Of a stretch of DNA of 15,604 nucleotides, positions 1 through 6,190 are shown one piece after another. Source of the stretch: Symbiodinium natans (Eukaryota; Sar; Dinophyceae; Suessiales; Symbiodiniaceae); the NCBI GenBank assembly GCA_905221605.1, contig CAJNDS010001516.1, positions 1-15,604 of the forward strand, given 5' to 3'. The stretch's first letter is position 1. Each line of letters opens with the position of its first letter. Position numbers and translations under genes: made by a program. The notes under the pieces were generated by a model, which saw only the letters and a list, made by a program, of their open reading frames with translations, had not been told where the DNA came from and did no database searches.

Positions 1-76
1 TAAAAATATTAAAATTATTAAAAATTATTAAAATTATTAAAATTATTAAAATTATTAAAATTATTAAAATTATTAA
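1..76. repeat. AT-rich nonamer tandem repeat
   Basis: The first 76 bases are a nearly perfect tandem repeat of the 9-mer AAAATTATT, with single-A length variation in the first two units. It runs off the left edge, so its full length is unknown. It stops abruptly at low-copy sequence. A related AT-rich nonamer zone recurs near 11.1 kb. Confidence 0.9.
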
Positions 77-109
77 TTTCTGCCAACGTCCTTTTGAAAT
101 CCGACCGTA

Positions 110-203
110 GGGTCTATTTAGAAGCCGTGCTCTTCTAGGTTTATTACATTTAGGTATATGGACCTGTGTTATAAATCACAAGCCCCAGCTTCTAAATAGA
201 CCC
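110..203. repeat. Inverted repeat, 16-bp perfect arms
   Basis: Bases 110-125 (GGGTCTATTTAGAAGC) are the exact reverse complement of bases 188-203, leaving a 62-base spacer. The arms contain neither telomere repeat nor microsatellite. The match stops at both outer edges. It could be a small foldback/MITE remnant or the stem of a structured RNA. No flanking target-site duplication is obvious. Confidence 0.75.
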
Positions 204-219
204 GGTTTTGCTCACACAC

Positions 220-232
220 GGGGGGGGGGGGG
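220..232 (+). repeat. Poly-G tract (13 G)
   Basis: A run of 13 G immediately precedes the first telomere-like block. Long C or G homopolymers recur in the window (C at 4218-4230, 4456-4478, 5648-5660, 5667-5685, 6550-6562; G at 5712-5731). Confidence 0.9.
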
Positions 233-234
233 CA

Positions 235-333
235 GGGTTTAGGGTTTAGGGTTTGGGGTTTGGGGTTTAGGGTTTAGGGTTTAGGGTTTGGGGTTTAGGG
301 TTTAGGGTTAGGGTTTCGGGTTTAGTGGGGTTT
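235..333 (+). repeat. Telomere-like block, TTTAGGG orientation
   Basis: About 14 heptamers of TTTAGGG mixed with TTTGGGG, TTTCGGG and one TTAGGG hexamer. The G-rich strand is on +. The degeneracy shows it is not an active chromosome end. Confidence 0.9.
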
Positions 334-430
334 ATCAGAAGGTTTCGGGGGCTTTTTTCAAGCGGGTCAAGGCGTCTCTCCACGCAGCGGCGACCATCTC
401 ACCGTGCTTGCTAATTCTTCAGACCCCTCA
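334..430. other. Low-copy island between telomere-like blocks
   Basis: Ordinary GC-moderate sequence between oppositely oriented telomere-like blocks. On the minus strand a short frame starting at ATG reads MVAAAWRDALTRLKKAPETF and stops twice just before the flanking repeat. On the plus strand a pyrimidine-rich stretch ending in TTTTTTCAAG resembles a splice acceptor. Both are compatible with an exon scrap, but the frame is too short to be evidence by itself and I do not recognise it. Confidence 0.3.
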
Positions 431-559
431 ACCCTAAATCCTAAACCCTAAATCCTAAACCCTAAATCCTAAACCCTAAATCCTAAACCCTAAATCCTAA
501 ACCCTATCCTAACCCTAAATCCTAAACCCTAAACCCACCCTAAATCCTAAACCCTAAGC
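431..559 (-). repeat. Telomere-like block, CCCTAAA orientation, 14-bp dimer
   Basis: The unit is a 14-mer, CCCTAAATCCTAAA, repeated about eight times with minor breaks near 506 and 535. A regular alternation of canonical heptamer and a C-to-T variant points to amplification of a two-heptamer unit by slippage or unequal exchange rather than direct telomerase synthesis. Confidence 0.9.
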
Positions 560-652
560 CAGGTCATCCGGGCCCCTATATTCTATAAGCCAGGTGATGG
601 CCTCTGCCCAGCTGATGAGCCTCCCGCATCGCAGTTGGGGGAGGGGGGGGTG
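560..652. other. Low-copy island
   Basis: About 90 bp of non-repetitive sequence ending in a G-rich run. Read on the minus strand, one frame contains ISWAEAITWLIEYRGPDDLA and stops at the edge of the neighbouring repeat. It looks protein-like, but I cannot assign it to a family, and the ATG that would open the longer frame lies inside the foldback at 708-849, so that longer frame is probably not a gene. Confidence 0.3.
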
Positions 653-707
653 TTTGGGGTTTAGGGTTTGGGGTTTGGGGGTTTGGGGGTTTAGGGGTTT
701 AGGGTTT
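653..707 (+). repeat. Telomere-like block, TTTGGGG/TTTAGGG
   Basis: Seven to eight heptamers and octamers (TTTGGGG, TTTGGGGG, TTTAGGG) with the G-rich strand on +. It abuts the foldback that begins at 708. Confidence 0.85.
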
Positions 708-849
708 ACTTGGAGGTTCAGGGCACTTATGAACCAACTATAAGTGTTCGTATAACCCACTTCCAACCCCGTTAAGTGCCCTAATGGGGTTCAAATCTGG
801 GTTATACGTACTGGTACTATTGCTTAACAAGTACCATGAACCTTCAAGT
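708..849. mobile_element. 142-bp foldback (imperfect palindrome), MITE-like
   Basis: The two halves are reverse complements about one axis: ACTTGGAGGTTCA at 708-720 faces TGAACCTTCAAGT at 837-849, CGTATAACCCA at 749-759 faces TGGGTTATACG at 798-808, and AACCCC at 765-770 faces GGGGTT at 786-791. Paired positions sum to 1556-1557 throughout, so the stem is one structure with mismatched patches rather than chance matches. Homology stops at the outer ends, which abut telomere-like repeat on the left and lie 12 bp from it on the right. A MITE or foldback element inserted into telomere-like DNA is the simplest reading. A structured RNA gene is the alternative. Confidence 0.6.
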
Positions 850-861
850 TGGGTTTGGAGT

Positions 862-945
862 CCCTAAACCCTAAACCCTAAACCCCAAACCCCAAACCCC
901 AAACCCTAAACCCTAAACCCCAAACCCCAAACCCCACACCCTAAA
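862..945 (-). repeat. Telomere-like block, CCCTAAA/CCCCAAA
   Basis: About twelve heptamers, mixing canonical CCCTAAA with runs of the CCCCAAA variant. C-rich strand on +. Confidence 0.9.
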
Positions 946-1109
946 TTTCGGGTTTTGGGGGCAAAAACAACGCCTCGCTGCCTCGAGGTTCCTCTGCTTC
1001 CACCGCAGCTACACGCCCTACGGCACCCTGGCCTTCGCCGCCCGGCAGCTTCAGGGCATCTGAGGGCATCCGCCGGAGGGCTTCGGGGGGATGAGGGGGT
1101 TTGGGAAGG
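946..1109 (+). other. GC-rich coding-like island
   Basis: The first part, to about 1062, is GC-rich and has an open plus-strand frame containing CFHRSYTPYGTLAFAARQLQ before a TGA. A pyrimidine-rich run ending CTTCCACCGCAG would make a good splice acceptor just before the Tyr-Thr-Pro-Tyr codons. It may be a terminal-exon fragment. Family unknown. The remainder is G-rich transition sequence. Confidence 0.35.
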
Positions 1110-1199
1110 TTAGGGTTTAGGGTTTAGGGTTTAGGGTTTAGGGTTTAGGGTTTAGGGTTTAGGGTTTAGGGTCTAGGGTTTAGGGTTTAGGGTTTAGGG
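1110..1199 (+). repeat. Telomere-like block, TTTAGGG
   Basis: About twelve nearly perfect TTTAGGG heptamers with one TCTAGGG. It is more homogeneous than the flanking blocks. Confidence 0.92.
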
Positions 1200-1365
1200 G
1201 CTGAGGGGTTGAGGGCTTCGGGCTTCGGAACCCCTAAGCTGCATTTAAATTCATCCTCCACCGCAAGCTGAGGCAGCATCCCCTCCCCCGAATATTCAAC
1301 CCCCCCTACCCTCAAAAACAAGTTAACCACCCCGCCTTATATACTCTAATATAGCTATGTTAGAA
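1200..1365 (-). other. Low-copy island
   Basis: Mixed-composition sequence. The minus strand has a frame of about 50 codons containing GVEYSGEGMLPQLAVEDEF that closes in the adjacent repeat. It has no homologue I recognise and is reported only as an exon-fragment candidate. Confidence 0.3.
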
Positions 1366-1425
1366 GGGTTTAGGGTTTAGGGTTTAGGGTTTAGGGTTTA
1401 GGGTTTAGGGTTTAGGGTTTAGGGG
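1366..1425 (+). repeat. Telomere-like block, TTTAGGG
   Basis: Eight perfect TTTAGGG heptamers, the same orientation as the block at 1110-1199, from which a 166-bp island separates it. Confidence 0.92.
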
Positions 1426-1550
1426 AAGTATTTACGATTAGGGGGTAGGGGGGGTTTAGTTTTGGGGGGAGGGGATTCACGTATCCTAGCTACCGAACCT
1501 CGCCGGCACGAAGCCCTGAGGCCTCAAGTTTCTCAGAAACATCCCGAGAC
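1426..1550. other. Low-copy island
   Basis: G-rich start, then about 75 bp of balanced sequence with two overlapping open plus-strand frames. Nothing recognisable. Confidence 0.35.
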
Positions 1551-1639
1551 CTTAAACCCAAAAAATCCTAAACCCTAAAGTTCCTAAGCGCCAAAATTCC
1601 TAAACCCTGAAACCCTATAAACCTTAAACCCTAAACCCT
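1551..1639 (-). repeat. Degenerate CCCTAAA block
   Basis: Decayed telomere-like units (CCTTAAA, CCTAAAG, CCTGAAA, CCTATAAA) with few perfect heptamers, suggesting an older block. Confidence 0.75.
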
Positions 1640-1701
1640 CTCATTCCTCAAAACGCCCACCCCTAACAGATTTCCTCCGCCTGTGGCCATGGAAGCCTGC
1701 C
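1640..1701. other. Short low-copy island
   Basis: A 62-bp insert between two same-orientation CCCTAAA blocks. It contains an ATG within CCATGG but no useful frame. Confidence 0.35.
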
Positions 1702-1979
1702 AACCCTAAACCCTAAACCCTAAACCCTAAACCCTAAACCCTAAACCCTAAACCCTAAACCCTAAACCCTAAACCCTAAACCCTAAACCCTAAACCCTAA
1801 ACCCTAAACCCTAAACCCTAAACCCTAAACCCTAAACCCTAAACCCTAAACCCTAAACCCTAAACCCTAAACCCTAAACCCTAAACCCCAACCCCTAAAC
1901 CCGAAACCCTAAACCCTAAACCCTAAACCCTAAACCCGAAACCCGAAACCCTAAACCCTAAACCCTAAACCCTAAACCT
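1702..1979 (-). repeat. Longest telomere-like array, CCCTAAA
   Basis: About 39 tandem heptamers, nearly all perfect CCCTAAA, with a few CCCGAAA variants toward the right end. It is the longest uninterrupted heptamer run in the window and the best candidate for a recently added or healed telomeric tract. Confidence 0.95.
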
Positions 1980-2080
1980 CTGCCGAGGGCGAGGACAGCC
2001 ACAGCTGCGCCCCTCCGGAGAGGGGCTGCGATTGCGCCGAACCCTGGGAGGCTGCTCCTTCTGGCCTACAATTCGAGTAT
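1980..2080 (+). other. GC-rich coding-like island, Cys-rich frame
   Basis: The plus strand opens right after a repeat-derived stop and reads through about 33 codons including SCAPPERGCDCAEPWE before entering the next TTTAGGG block, where it closes. The content is Cys- and acid-rich, unlike the repeat-derived frames around it. It also contains a short GC hairpin (CCCCTCCGG...AGGGG). A captured exon piece is plausible. No family recognised. Confidence 0.35.
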
Positions 2081-2143
2081 AGGGTTTGGGGTTTAGGGTT
2101 TAGGGTTTAGGATTATAGGAATATTTAGGGTTTAGGGTTTAGG
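2081..2143 (+). repeat. Telomere-like block, TTTAGGG, interrupted
   Basis: About seven heptamers broken by an AT-rich insert near 2112-2126. G-rich strand on +. Confidence 0.85.
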
Positions 2144-2176
2144 CGTTAGGGGCTGCAGGGGCTCCCTACAATTTAA

Positions 2177-2374
2177 GGGTTTATGGGGTTTATAGGGTTT
2201 ATAGGGTTTGTAGGGTTTATAGGGTTTGTAGGGTTTATAGGGCTTATAGGGCTTATAGGGGTTTATAGGGTTTATAGGGTTTATGGGGTTTATAGGGTTT
2301 ATAGGGTTTATAGGGTTTATAGGGTTTATAGGGTTTATAGGGTTTATAGGGTTTGCAGGGTTTAGGCTTGGGGG
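2177..2374 (+). repeat. Nonamer variant array, TTTATAGGG
   Basis: About 21 tandem copies of the 9-mer TTTATAGGG with variants TTTGTAGGG, TTTATGGGG and CTTATAGGG. It appears to be a telomere-like heptamer with a two-base TA insertion that then amplified. Because the unit length is a multiple of three, it creates artificial open frames (Gly-Phe-Ile and Tyr-Arg-Val repeats) that are not genes. Confidence 0.92.
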
Positions 2375-2610
2375 GGGCTTCGGGGGGCTTGGGAAGTTTT
2401 GTAGGGTTTAGGTGGGGGTATGGGGGGGGGATAGGGGTAGTTGAGGTGTTGGGGGGGTTAGAGGTTCAGGGCTTAGGGTTCAAGGTTGCGAGAAAATGGG
2501 GGATGTTGAGAGCTGCAAGAGTTGGTCGGTTTCTTAAACTGATGTTTTGCAAGGGCTTCGGGCTTCTTAGGGGGTTCGCTTGGGGTGTTTAGGGTGTCCC
2601 AAAACCCGAA
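2375..2610. other. G-rich segment with decayed telomere-like motifs
   Basis: Many runs of three to eight G on +, scattered GGGTTTAGG fragments and no regular period. The G runs could form G-quadruplexes. The open frame across it is low-complexity Gly/Val and I do not call it a gene. Confidence 0.45.
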
Positions 2611-2753
2611 CAGCCCAAACCCCAACCCTCCCCCCCCAAAACCTGAGCCCCGCTAAGGCCCTCAGCAAACAAGCCCACTCCACTCAGTGTTTCAAAGCCG
2701 CTCTTGTGGGTGCAAGCCCAAAATTCCAACCCCCCCAAATCCCAAAGCCTAAG
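2611..2753 (+). other. Coding-like island
   Basis: C-rich flanks enclose about 90 bp with a plus-strand frame containing ALSKQAHSTQCFKAALVGAS. The frame ends in a repeat-derived stop. Protein-like composition only. No family recognised. Confidence 0.3.
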
Positions 2754-2884
2754 CCCTAAACCCGAAACCCTAAACCCTAAAACTTAAAATCTAAACCCTA
2801 AACCCTAAACCCTAAACCCTAAACGCTAAACCCTAAACCCTAAACCCTAAACCCTAAACCCTAAACCCTAAACCCTAAACCCTA
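2754..2884 (-). repeat. Telomere-like block, CCCTAAA
   Basis: About 18 heptamers, mostly perfect, with one degenerate patch near 2778-2792 and one CGCTAAA. Confidence 0.92.
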
Positions 2885-3030
2885 CGCCCCGCTTGACACC
2901 CCGATCCAGGTGCAATGCTTCGTCTCGTACCCCTACTCCCAGCCGCTTCCGCCCAGAGTCTGCGTGTCCGCGTCTTCGGGCTGCCAGGCTGAGGTGCCTT
3001 TAAGGGCTCTGACGGGAGGGGGCTGGAAAC
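2885..3030 (+). other. Best coding-like island (Cys-containing frame)
   Basis: A plus-strand frame with no ATG at its left edge runs from about 2865 to a TAA at 3069-3071. Its core reads QCFVSYPYSQPLPPRVCV and continues into a Ser/Gly/Cys stretch and a Gly-Gly-Gly-Trp. It differs sharply from the Pro/Asn/Lys wording that CCCTAAA repeats give. AG/GT dinucleotides at CCAG|GTGC and TGAG|GTGC could bound an exon in the same frame. I cannot name a family; the beta-sheet-like wording is only suggestive. Confidence 0.4.
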
Positions 3031-3298
3031 CTAACACCCCTAACACCGAAACCCCCAACCCTAAGCCCTAAACTCAAACCCCAAACCCGAAACCCCAAAC
3101 TCCAAACTCTAAACCCTGCACCCTCAACCCTAAACCCTAGACCCTAACCCTAAACCCTAAACCCTAAACCCTACACCCTAAACCCTAAACCCTAAAACCC
3201 TAAACCTTAAACCCTAAACCCTAAAACCTAAAACCCTAAACCCAAACCCTACACCCGAAGCCCTAAACCCTAACCCCTAAACCTAAACCCAAAATTCA
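3031..3298 (-). repeat. Degenerate CCCTAAA block
   Basis: About 37 telomere-like units with much variation (CCCCAAA, CCCGAAA, CCTTAAA, CCCTACA, CCCTAAAA). It is the most diverged of the longer blocks, consistent with age or loss of homogenisation. Confidence 0.85.
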
Positions 3299-3419
3299 AA
3301 CCCCAAAGCCTGTCCTCATGTAGCAACTCCTCTTGGAGCTCCCTTGACCCTTCCTTCGTTGATGATGGCCCTTGGTTACACCCCTCGGCCCCCAAAACCT
3401 CCTCTACCTACACCCATAC
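3299..3419 (+). other. Coding-like island
   Basis: The plus strand has a frame containing SSLDPSFVDDGPWLHPSAPK that begins and ends inside flanking telomere-like units. Not recognised. It could equally be random open sequence. Confidence 0.3.
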
Positions 3420-3514
3420 ACTTAAAGCCCTAAAGCCTTAAACCCTAAAGCGTGAAACCCTAAACCCTAAACCTAAACCCTAAAGCCTTAAAGCTTAAAG
3501 CCTAAAGCCTTAAG
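3420..3514 (-). repeat. CCCTAAA block with CCTAAAG variants
   Basis: Telomere-like units dominated by CCTAAAG, CCTTAAA and GCTTAAA forms, a block-specific variant mix. Confidence 0.8.
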
Positions 3515-3560
3515 CCGCTCCTAGCCCGTTGGTTTGGGGATTCGGGTTTCGGGTCAGAGG

Positions 3561-3654
3561 TGTAAGGTTTAAGGTTTAAGGTTTAGGGTTTAGGGTTTAG
3601 GGTGTAGGGTGTAGGGTTTAGGGTTTAGGGTGTAGGGTTTAGGGTTTGGGGTTT
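3561..3654 (+). repeat. TTTAGGG block with TGTAGGG variants
   Basis: About thirteen heptamers grading from TTTAAGG through TTTAGGG and TGTAGGG. Orientation is opposite to the block that ends at 3514. The orientation switch falls in the 46-bp segment 3515-3560. Confidence 0.85.
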
Positions 3655-3750
3655 ACGGCTTTCAGGAGGGCGGTTCTCAAGTAGCGTGCCTTGCAGGCAG
3701 GAATCGGGTAATTTTATTAAACCTCAAACAACAAACGCTCGACCCTTTGA
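3655..3750 (-). other. Low-copy island
   Basis: The minus strand carries a frame reading YPIPACKARYLRTALLKAV preceded by a pyrimidine-rich stretch ending TGCCTGCAAG. Splice-acceptor-like, but unproven. Confidence 0.3.
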
Positions 3751-3885
3751 CCCCAAACCTCAAACCCCTAAACCTGCATAGAGCCTAAGACCCTAAAACC
3801 CTAAAACCCTAAAACCCTAAAACCCTAAAACCCTAAAACCCTAAACCCTAAACCCTAAAACCCTAAACCCTGAACCCTAAACCCG
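3751..3885 (-). repeat. Octamer CCCTAAAA block
   Basis: The middle (about 3790-3845) is seven tandem copies of the 8-mer CCCTAAAA, the form known as the telomere repeat of Chlamydomonas-type green algae (TTTTAGGG), flanked by ordinary CCCTAAA. Here it is most simply a local slippage variant. Confidence 0.85.
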
Positions 3886-3985
3886 GCCACTGGACCTAAG
3901 CCCCTCCTCCGCGAAGGGGTATTACCCCATCGAGTGGTGGGGCGCCTTGGCGGCTCTTGGGGGCCGGGGCCGGTTATGGAATCCA
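3886..3985 (+). other. GC-rich coding-like island
   Basis: The plus strand has a frame containing GYYPIEWWGALAALGG, which resembles the start of a membrane-spanning segment, ending in the next repeat block. No family recognised. Confidence 0.33.
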
Positions 3986-4104
3986 AAGCCCTAAAGCCCC
4001 AAGCCCCAAGCCCTAAGCCCTAAACCCTAAACCCCAAACCCTAAACCCTAAACCCTAAACCCTAAACCCTAAACCCTAAACCCTAAACCCTAAACCCTAA
4101 ACCC
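3986..4104 (-). repeat. Telomere-like block, CCCTAAA
   Basis: About 17 heptamers. The left third is CCCCAAG/CCCTAAG variants and the right two thirds perfect CCCTAAA. Confidence 0.92.
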
Positions 4105-4217
4105 GAGTCGAAACTCCCATGGGTCGACTTCTTGAGCTTCGGGCGTTAGAGGTTTTGGAAAGGTTGAGGATACCTAAGGCTTGCTTGGGAAGCCTCGTCG
4201 GCTTCTCCCCGCACCCT
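4105..4217 (+). other. Low-copy island with short ATG frame
   Basis: An ATG at 4119 opens a Leu-rich stretch (MGRLLELRALEVLERLRIPK), which then runs into poly-C, poly-A and the TATG microsatellite. The Leu-rich part is protein-like and the rest is repeat-derived, so the full open frame is not a credible gene. Confidence 0.3.
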
Positions 4218-4252
4218 CCCCCCCCCCCCCAAAAAAAAAGCACATATATATA

Positions 4253-4288
<36 letters not shown>

Positions 4289-4323
4289 TGTATGTATGTA
4301 TGTATATATACATAGATAGATAG
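4218..4323. repeat. Poly-C, poly-A, (TA)n, (TATG)n, (GATA)n compound microsatellite
   Basis: C13 (4218-4230), A9 (4231-4239), a TA run to about 4260, about eleven TATG units to about 4303, then TA and three GATA units. A compound microsatellite giving spurious Tyr/Ile/Met/Cys-Val and His-Thr-Tyr-Ile frames on the two strands. Confidence 0.95.
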
Positions 4324-4455
4324 TTTCAAAAAGGAAGTTACGCCTAGATGCTCTTCTTTTTGCGGGCTCTTAGCTGAAGAAAATCCTAGTTCGGGTTTAG
4401 GGTTTTTGAATAAACAAACAGAGGGGCCATGCTTAGCCCTCAGCCCCAACCCCAA
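4324..4455. other. Low-copy spacer
   Basis: About 130 bp of unremarkable sequence with one isolated GGGTTTAGGG near 4395. I see no gene in it. Confidence 0.4.
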
Positions 4456-4543
4456 CCCCCCCCCCCCCCCCCCCCCCCTAAACCCTAAACCCTAAACCCT
4501 AAACCATAAACCCTAAACCCTAAACCCTAAACCCCCAACCCCC
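4456..4543 (-). repeat. Poly-C (23 C) followed by CCCTAAA block
   Basis: Twenty-three consecutive C (4456-4478) lead directly into about nine CCCTAAA heptamers with one CCATAAA. The homopolymer is in register with the CCC of the heptamer and may have grown from it by slippage. Confidence 0.92.
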
Positions 4544-4630
4544 TAAACCCTCCCGAAGCCCCAACAGCGCCCAGGAGGAGGAGGAGGCTATGGAGGATGG
4601 ACCAGCACGTACCAGCCCGGAGGTGGAGCG
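4544..4630 (+). other. Coding-like acidic island
   Basis: The plus strand reads RSPNSAQEEEEAMEDGPART in one frame, which enters the next TTTAGGG block and stops. A GAG-rich stretch makes the Glu run. Not recognised. Confidence 0.3.
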
Positions 4631-4654
4631 TTTAGGGTTTAGGGTTTAGGGTTT
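4631..4654 (+). repeat. Short TTTAGGG block
   Basis: Just over three heptamers, the last telomere-like block before the transposon-like element. Confidence 0.85.
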
Positions 4655-4819
4655 TTGATTCCGGTGACTATAAGGGCTAACTGAGGGCGCTTTGGGGGCT
4701 TTAGGTTGTTTTTTTGGGGTTCAAGGGTTTAATGGGGTTTAAGTAATCTTTTCTTGATTCGTTCGGTTTCAGGCTAAGGTCCTTAAGGTTTTAAAGTTTT
4801 ATGTTGTGTTTTTGGTTTA
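4655..4819. other. T/G-rich low-copy spacer
   Basis: Sequence rich in T and G with a few GGGTTTAA-like scraps. I see no gene, RNA or regular repeat. It ends exactly at the left terminal inverted repeat of the next element. Confidence 0.4.
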
Positions 4820-5027
4820 ATGTTGTATCCTGATTAGTGTGCTCCCCCGGAATTGTGGAAAAACATCCAAAAATTATTCAGGGGGATCTATTTGAGGAGG
4901 ACCCCCGGAATTGTGAAAAAAAAATCGGGCGATGCAAAATTTCGGCGAGGCTGTCGAATGGTGTTGTCGTCCATAAATCGCTTCTGAACCGAGCCTGAGA
5001 GACCAAAGATCAAAGGTTTAAAGCCTG

Positions 5028-5230
5028 AAACCTTGAGGCCTGACGTTGTCGGGCCCTGAAATCTTCAGTCTCCAGGCCAGACCCAAAACTAAGATTTCCT
5101 TATTAAATTCTTTTGTACCGAGGCCGGGCAATCAAATTTCAAAGGGGGTAGTCCAGCAGCTGCCCGGATGCCGTATAATATAAAAGTTTGCTCCCCCGGA
5201 ATTATATTTTTTTTGCGGGCTAGTTGGGTT
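5028..5230. repeat. Internal direct repeat, copy 1
   Basis: This segment is repeated almost exactly at 5263-5467, offset 235 bp, with a handful of substitutions and one-base length changes in the A and T runs. The shared part begins AAACCTTGAGGCCTGA and ends around GCGGGCT. It includes TACCGAGGCCGGGCAATC and CTCCCCCGGAATTATA. Confidence 0.9.
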
Positions 5231-5262
5231 TGGATCCAGAGGCCTAACGGCTGAGGCTTCCT

Positions 5263-5467
5263 AAACCTTGAGGCCTGAGGTTGTCGGGCCCTGAAATCTT
5301 CAGCCTCCAGGCCAGACCCAAAACTAAGATTTCCTTATGAAATTCTTTTGTACCGAGGCCGGGCAATCAAATTTCAAAGGGGGTAGTCCAGCAGCTGCCC
5401 GCATGCCGTATAATATAAAAAGTTTGCTCCCCCGGAATTATATTTTTTTTTGCGGGCTGGCTTGGTT
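5263..5467. repeat. Internal direct repeat, copy 2
   Basis: Second copy of the roughly 200-bp segment at 5028-5230. High identity indicates a recent duplication inside the element. The 32-bp sequence between the copies is single-copy. Confidence 0.9.
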
Positions 5468-5479
5468 GGGATAGATGGA

Positions 5480-5642
5480 TCCCCTTCGTATGGATCCCTC
5501 TTAATTTCATATAGTCTCACCCCGTTTAGAATCATATGGATCCCTTTTACACTCATACGAGCTCATCCCTTTTAAAATCATATGGATCATATGGATCCCT
5601 TTTAAATTCATATAAACTCATCCCTTTTAAAATCATATAAAA
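5480..5642. repeat. About 25-bp degenerate tandem repeat
   Basis: Alternating half-units CATATGGATCCCTTTTAAA and CATATAAACTCATCCCTTTTAAA with decay toward the left. GGATCC occurs repeatedly. On the minus strand it gives a repetitive Tyr-Glu-Phe-Lys-Arg-Asp-Pro frame, which is therefore not a gene. Confidence 0.8.
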
Positions 5643-5647
5643 CCAGA

Positions 5648-5731
5648 CCCCCCCCCCCCCAAATTGCCCCCCCCCCCCCCCCCCCTCTAAAGAGCGGGAT
5701 CCTTTCGTTGAGGGGGGGGGGGGGGGGGGGG
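5648..5731. repeat. C13 / C19 / G20 homopolymer hairpin
   Basis: C13 at 5648-5660, C19 at 5667-5685 and G20 at 5712-5731 lie within 84 bp. The C19 and G20 runs can pair into a pure G:C stem with a 26-base loop, or the tracts could form a triplex. It sits immediately inside the right terminal inverted repeat. Confidence 0.85.
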
Positions 5732-5752
5732 ACACTAATCAGCAGACAACAT

Positions 5753-5927
5753 GAAGGGTGGGACTTGCGATTGTTTGGGGTTTTAGGCTTCGGTTTTTGA
5801 GGGGGTTTGGGGGGGGTACAGGCTTTTCTTCTCGCGTTTTAGGCCCCTTTGGGGGGCTGTTCCTGAAGTAAGAAGGCTTGCCTCGGCTTTGGGGAGTGGT
5901 CCCTGTGACTATCACGCGACGATTGCT
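5753..5927. other. Low-copy spacer
   Basis: T/G-rich low-copy sequence. Near 5763-5780 the string ACTTGCGATTGTTTGGGG resembles part of the minisatellite unit at 13.9-14.5 kb (CTTGCGATTTGTCATTTTGGG). No gene seen. Confidence 0.35.
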
Positions 5928-6055
5928 GGGTTTAGGGTTTAGGGTTTAGGGTTTAGGGTTTAGGGTTTAGGGTTTAGGGTTTAGGGTTTAGGGTTTAGGG
6001 TTTAGGGTTTAGGGTTTAGTGTTTTGGGGCTTAGAGTTCAGGGTTCAGGGTTTAG
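5928..6055 (+). repeat. Telomere-like block, TTTAGGG
   Basis: Thirteen perfect heptamers to 6019, then about 36 bp of decayed units (TTCAGGG, TTTAGCG). Confidence 0.92.
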
Positions 6056-6190
6056 CGTACAGGGCCTTTTCTGTATCAGTTTGAGCCCAGGGCCATGACA
6101 GATGTCGGGCTCAAGGGATGAGAGGGGTTGAAGGGTTTGAGGTTTTCGGGTCAGGCGTGCAGGGGTCTGATTCAGCTTTGGACTCTGCGC
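6056..6190. other. Low-copy island
   Basis: About 135 bp of non-repetitive sequence with a short inverted pair (GAGCCC / GGGCTC near 6084-6115). Both strands contain open frames of 20-50 codons, none recognised. Confidence 0.35.

Larger units (their letters stand above)
4820..5752. mobile_element. 933-bp element with 21-bp terminal inverted repeats (non-autonomous DNA transposon candidate)
   Basis: Bases 4820-4840 and 5732-5752 are reverse complements over 21 bp with two mismatches. ATGTTGT at 4820-4826 pairs with ACAACAT at 5746-5752 and CTGATTAGTGT at 4830-4840 pairs with ACACTAATCAG at 5732-5742, with identical spacing. Homology stops immediately outside both ends, as expected for element termini. 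There is no transposase: both minus-strand open frames inside (about 60 codons each) are made of the internal repeats. The interior holds a 200-bp direct duplication, a 25-bp tandem repeat, four CCCCCGGAATT motifs and large C/G homopolymers. No clear target-site duplication is visible, which lowers confidence. Confidence 0.6.

Noticed and set aside
554-766. 70-codon minus-strand open frame
   Set aside because: Its start lies in a foldback, its middle is telomere-like repeat (Asn-Pro-Lys-Pro wording) and only the last 27 or so codons look protein-like. Kept only as an island note.
1702-1979. An active chromosome end
   Set aside because: The array is internal with long sequence on both sides, contains variants and is surrounded by blocks in both orientations, so it is interstitial in this assembly.
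2183-2365. 60-codon plus-strand open frame of Gly-Phe-Ile and Tyr-Arg-Val repeats
   Set aside because: It is a direct reading of the TTTATAGGG nonamer array; the unit length is a multiple of three and contains no stop in this frame.
2885-3071. Naming the frame as an adaptor-protein appendage or other beta-sandwich domain
   Set aside because: The wording is suggestive but too short and I cannot verify any conserved residues; giving a name would be invention.
5374-5735. Two 60-codon minus-strand frames as possible transposase remnants
   Set aside because: They consist of the 25-bp repeat, homopolymers and part of the 200-bp duplication, with no catalytic motif or transposase-like region.
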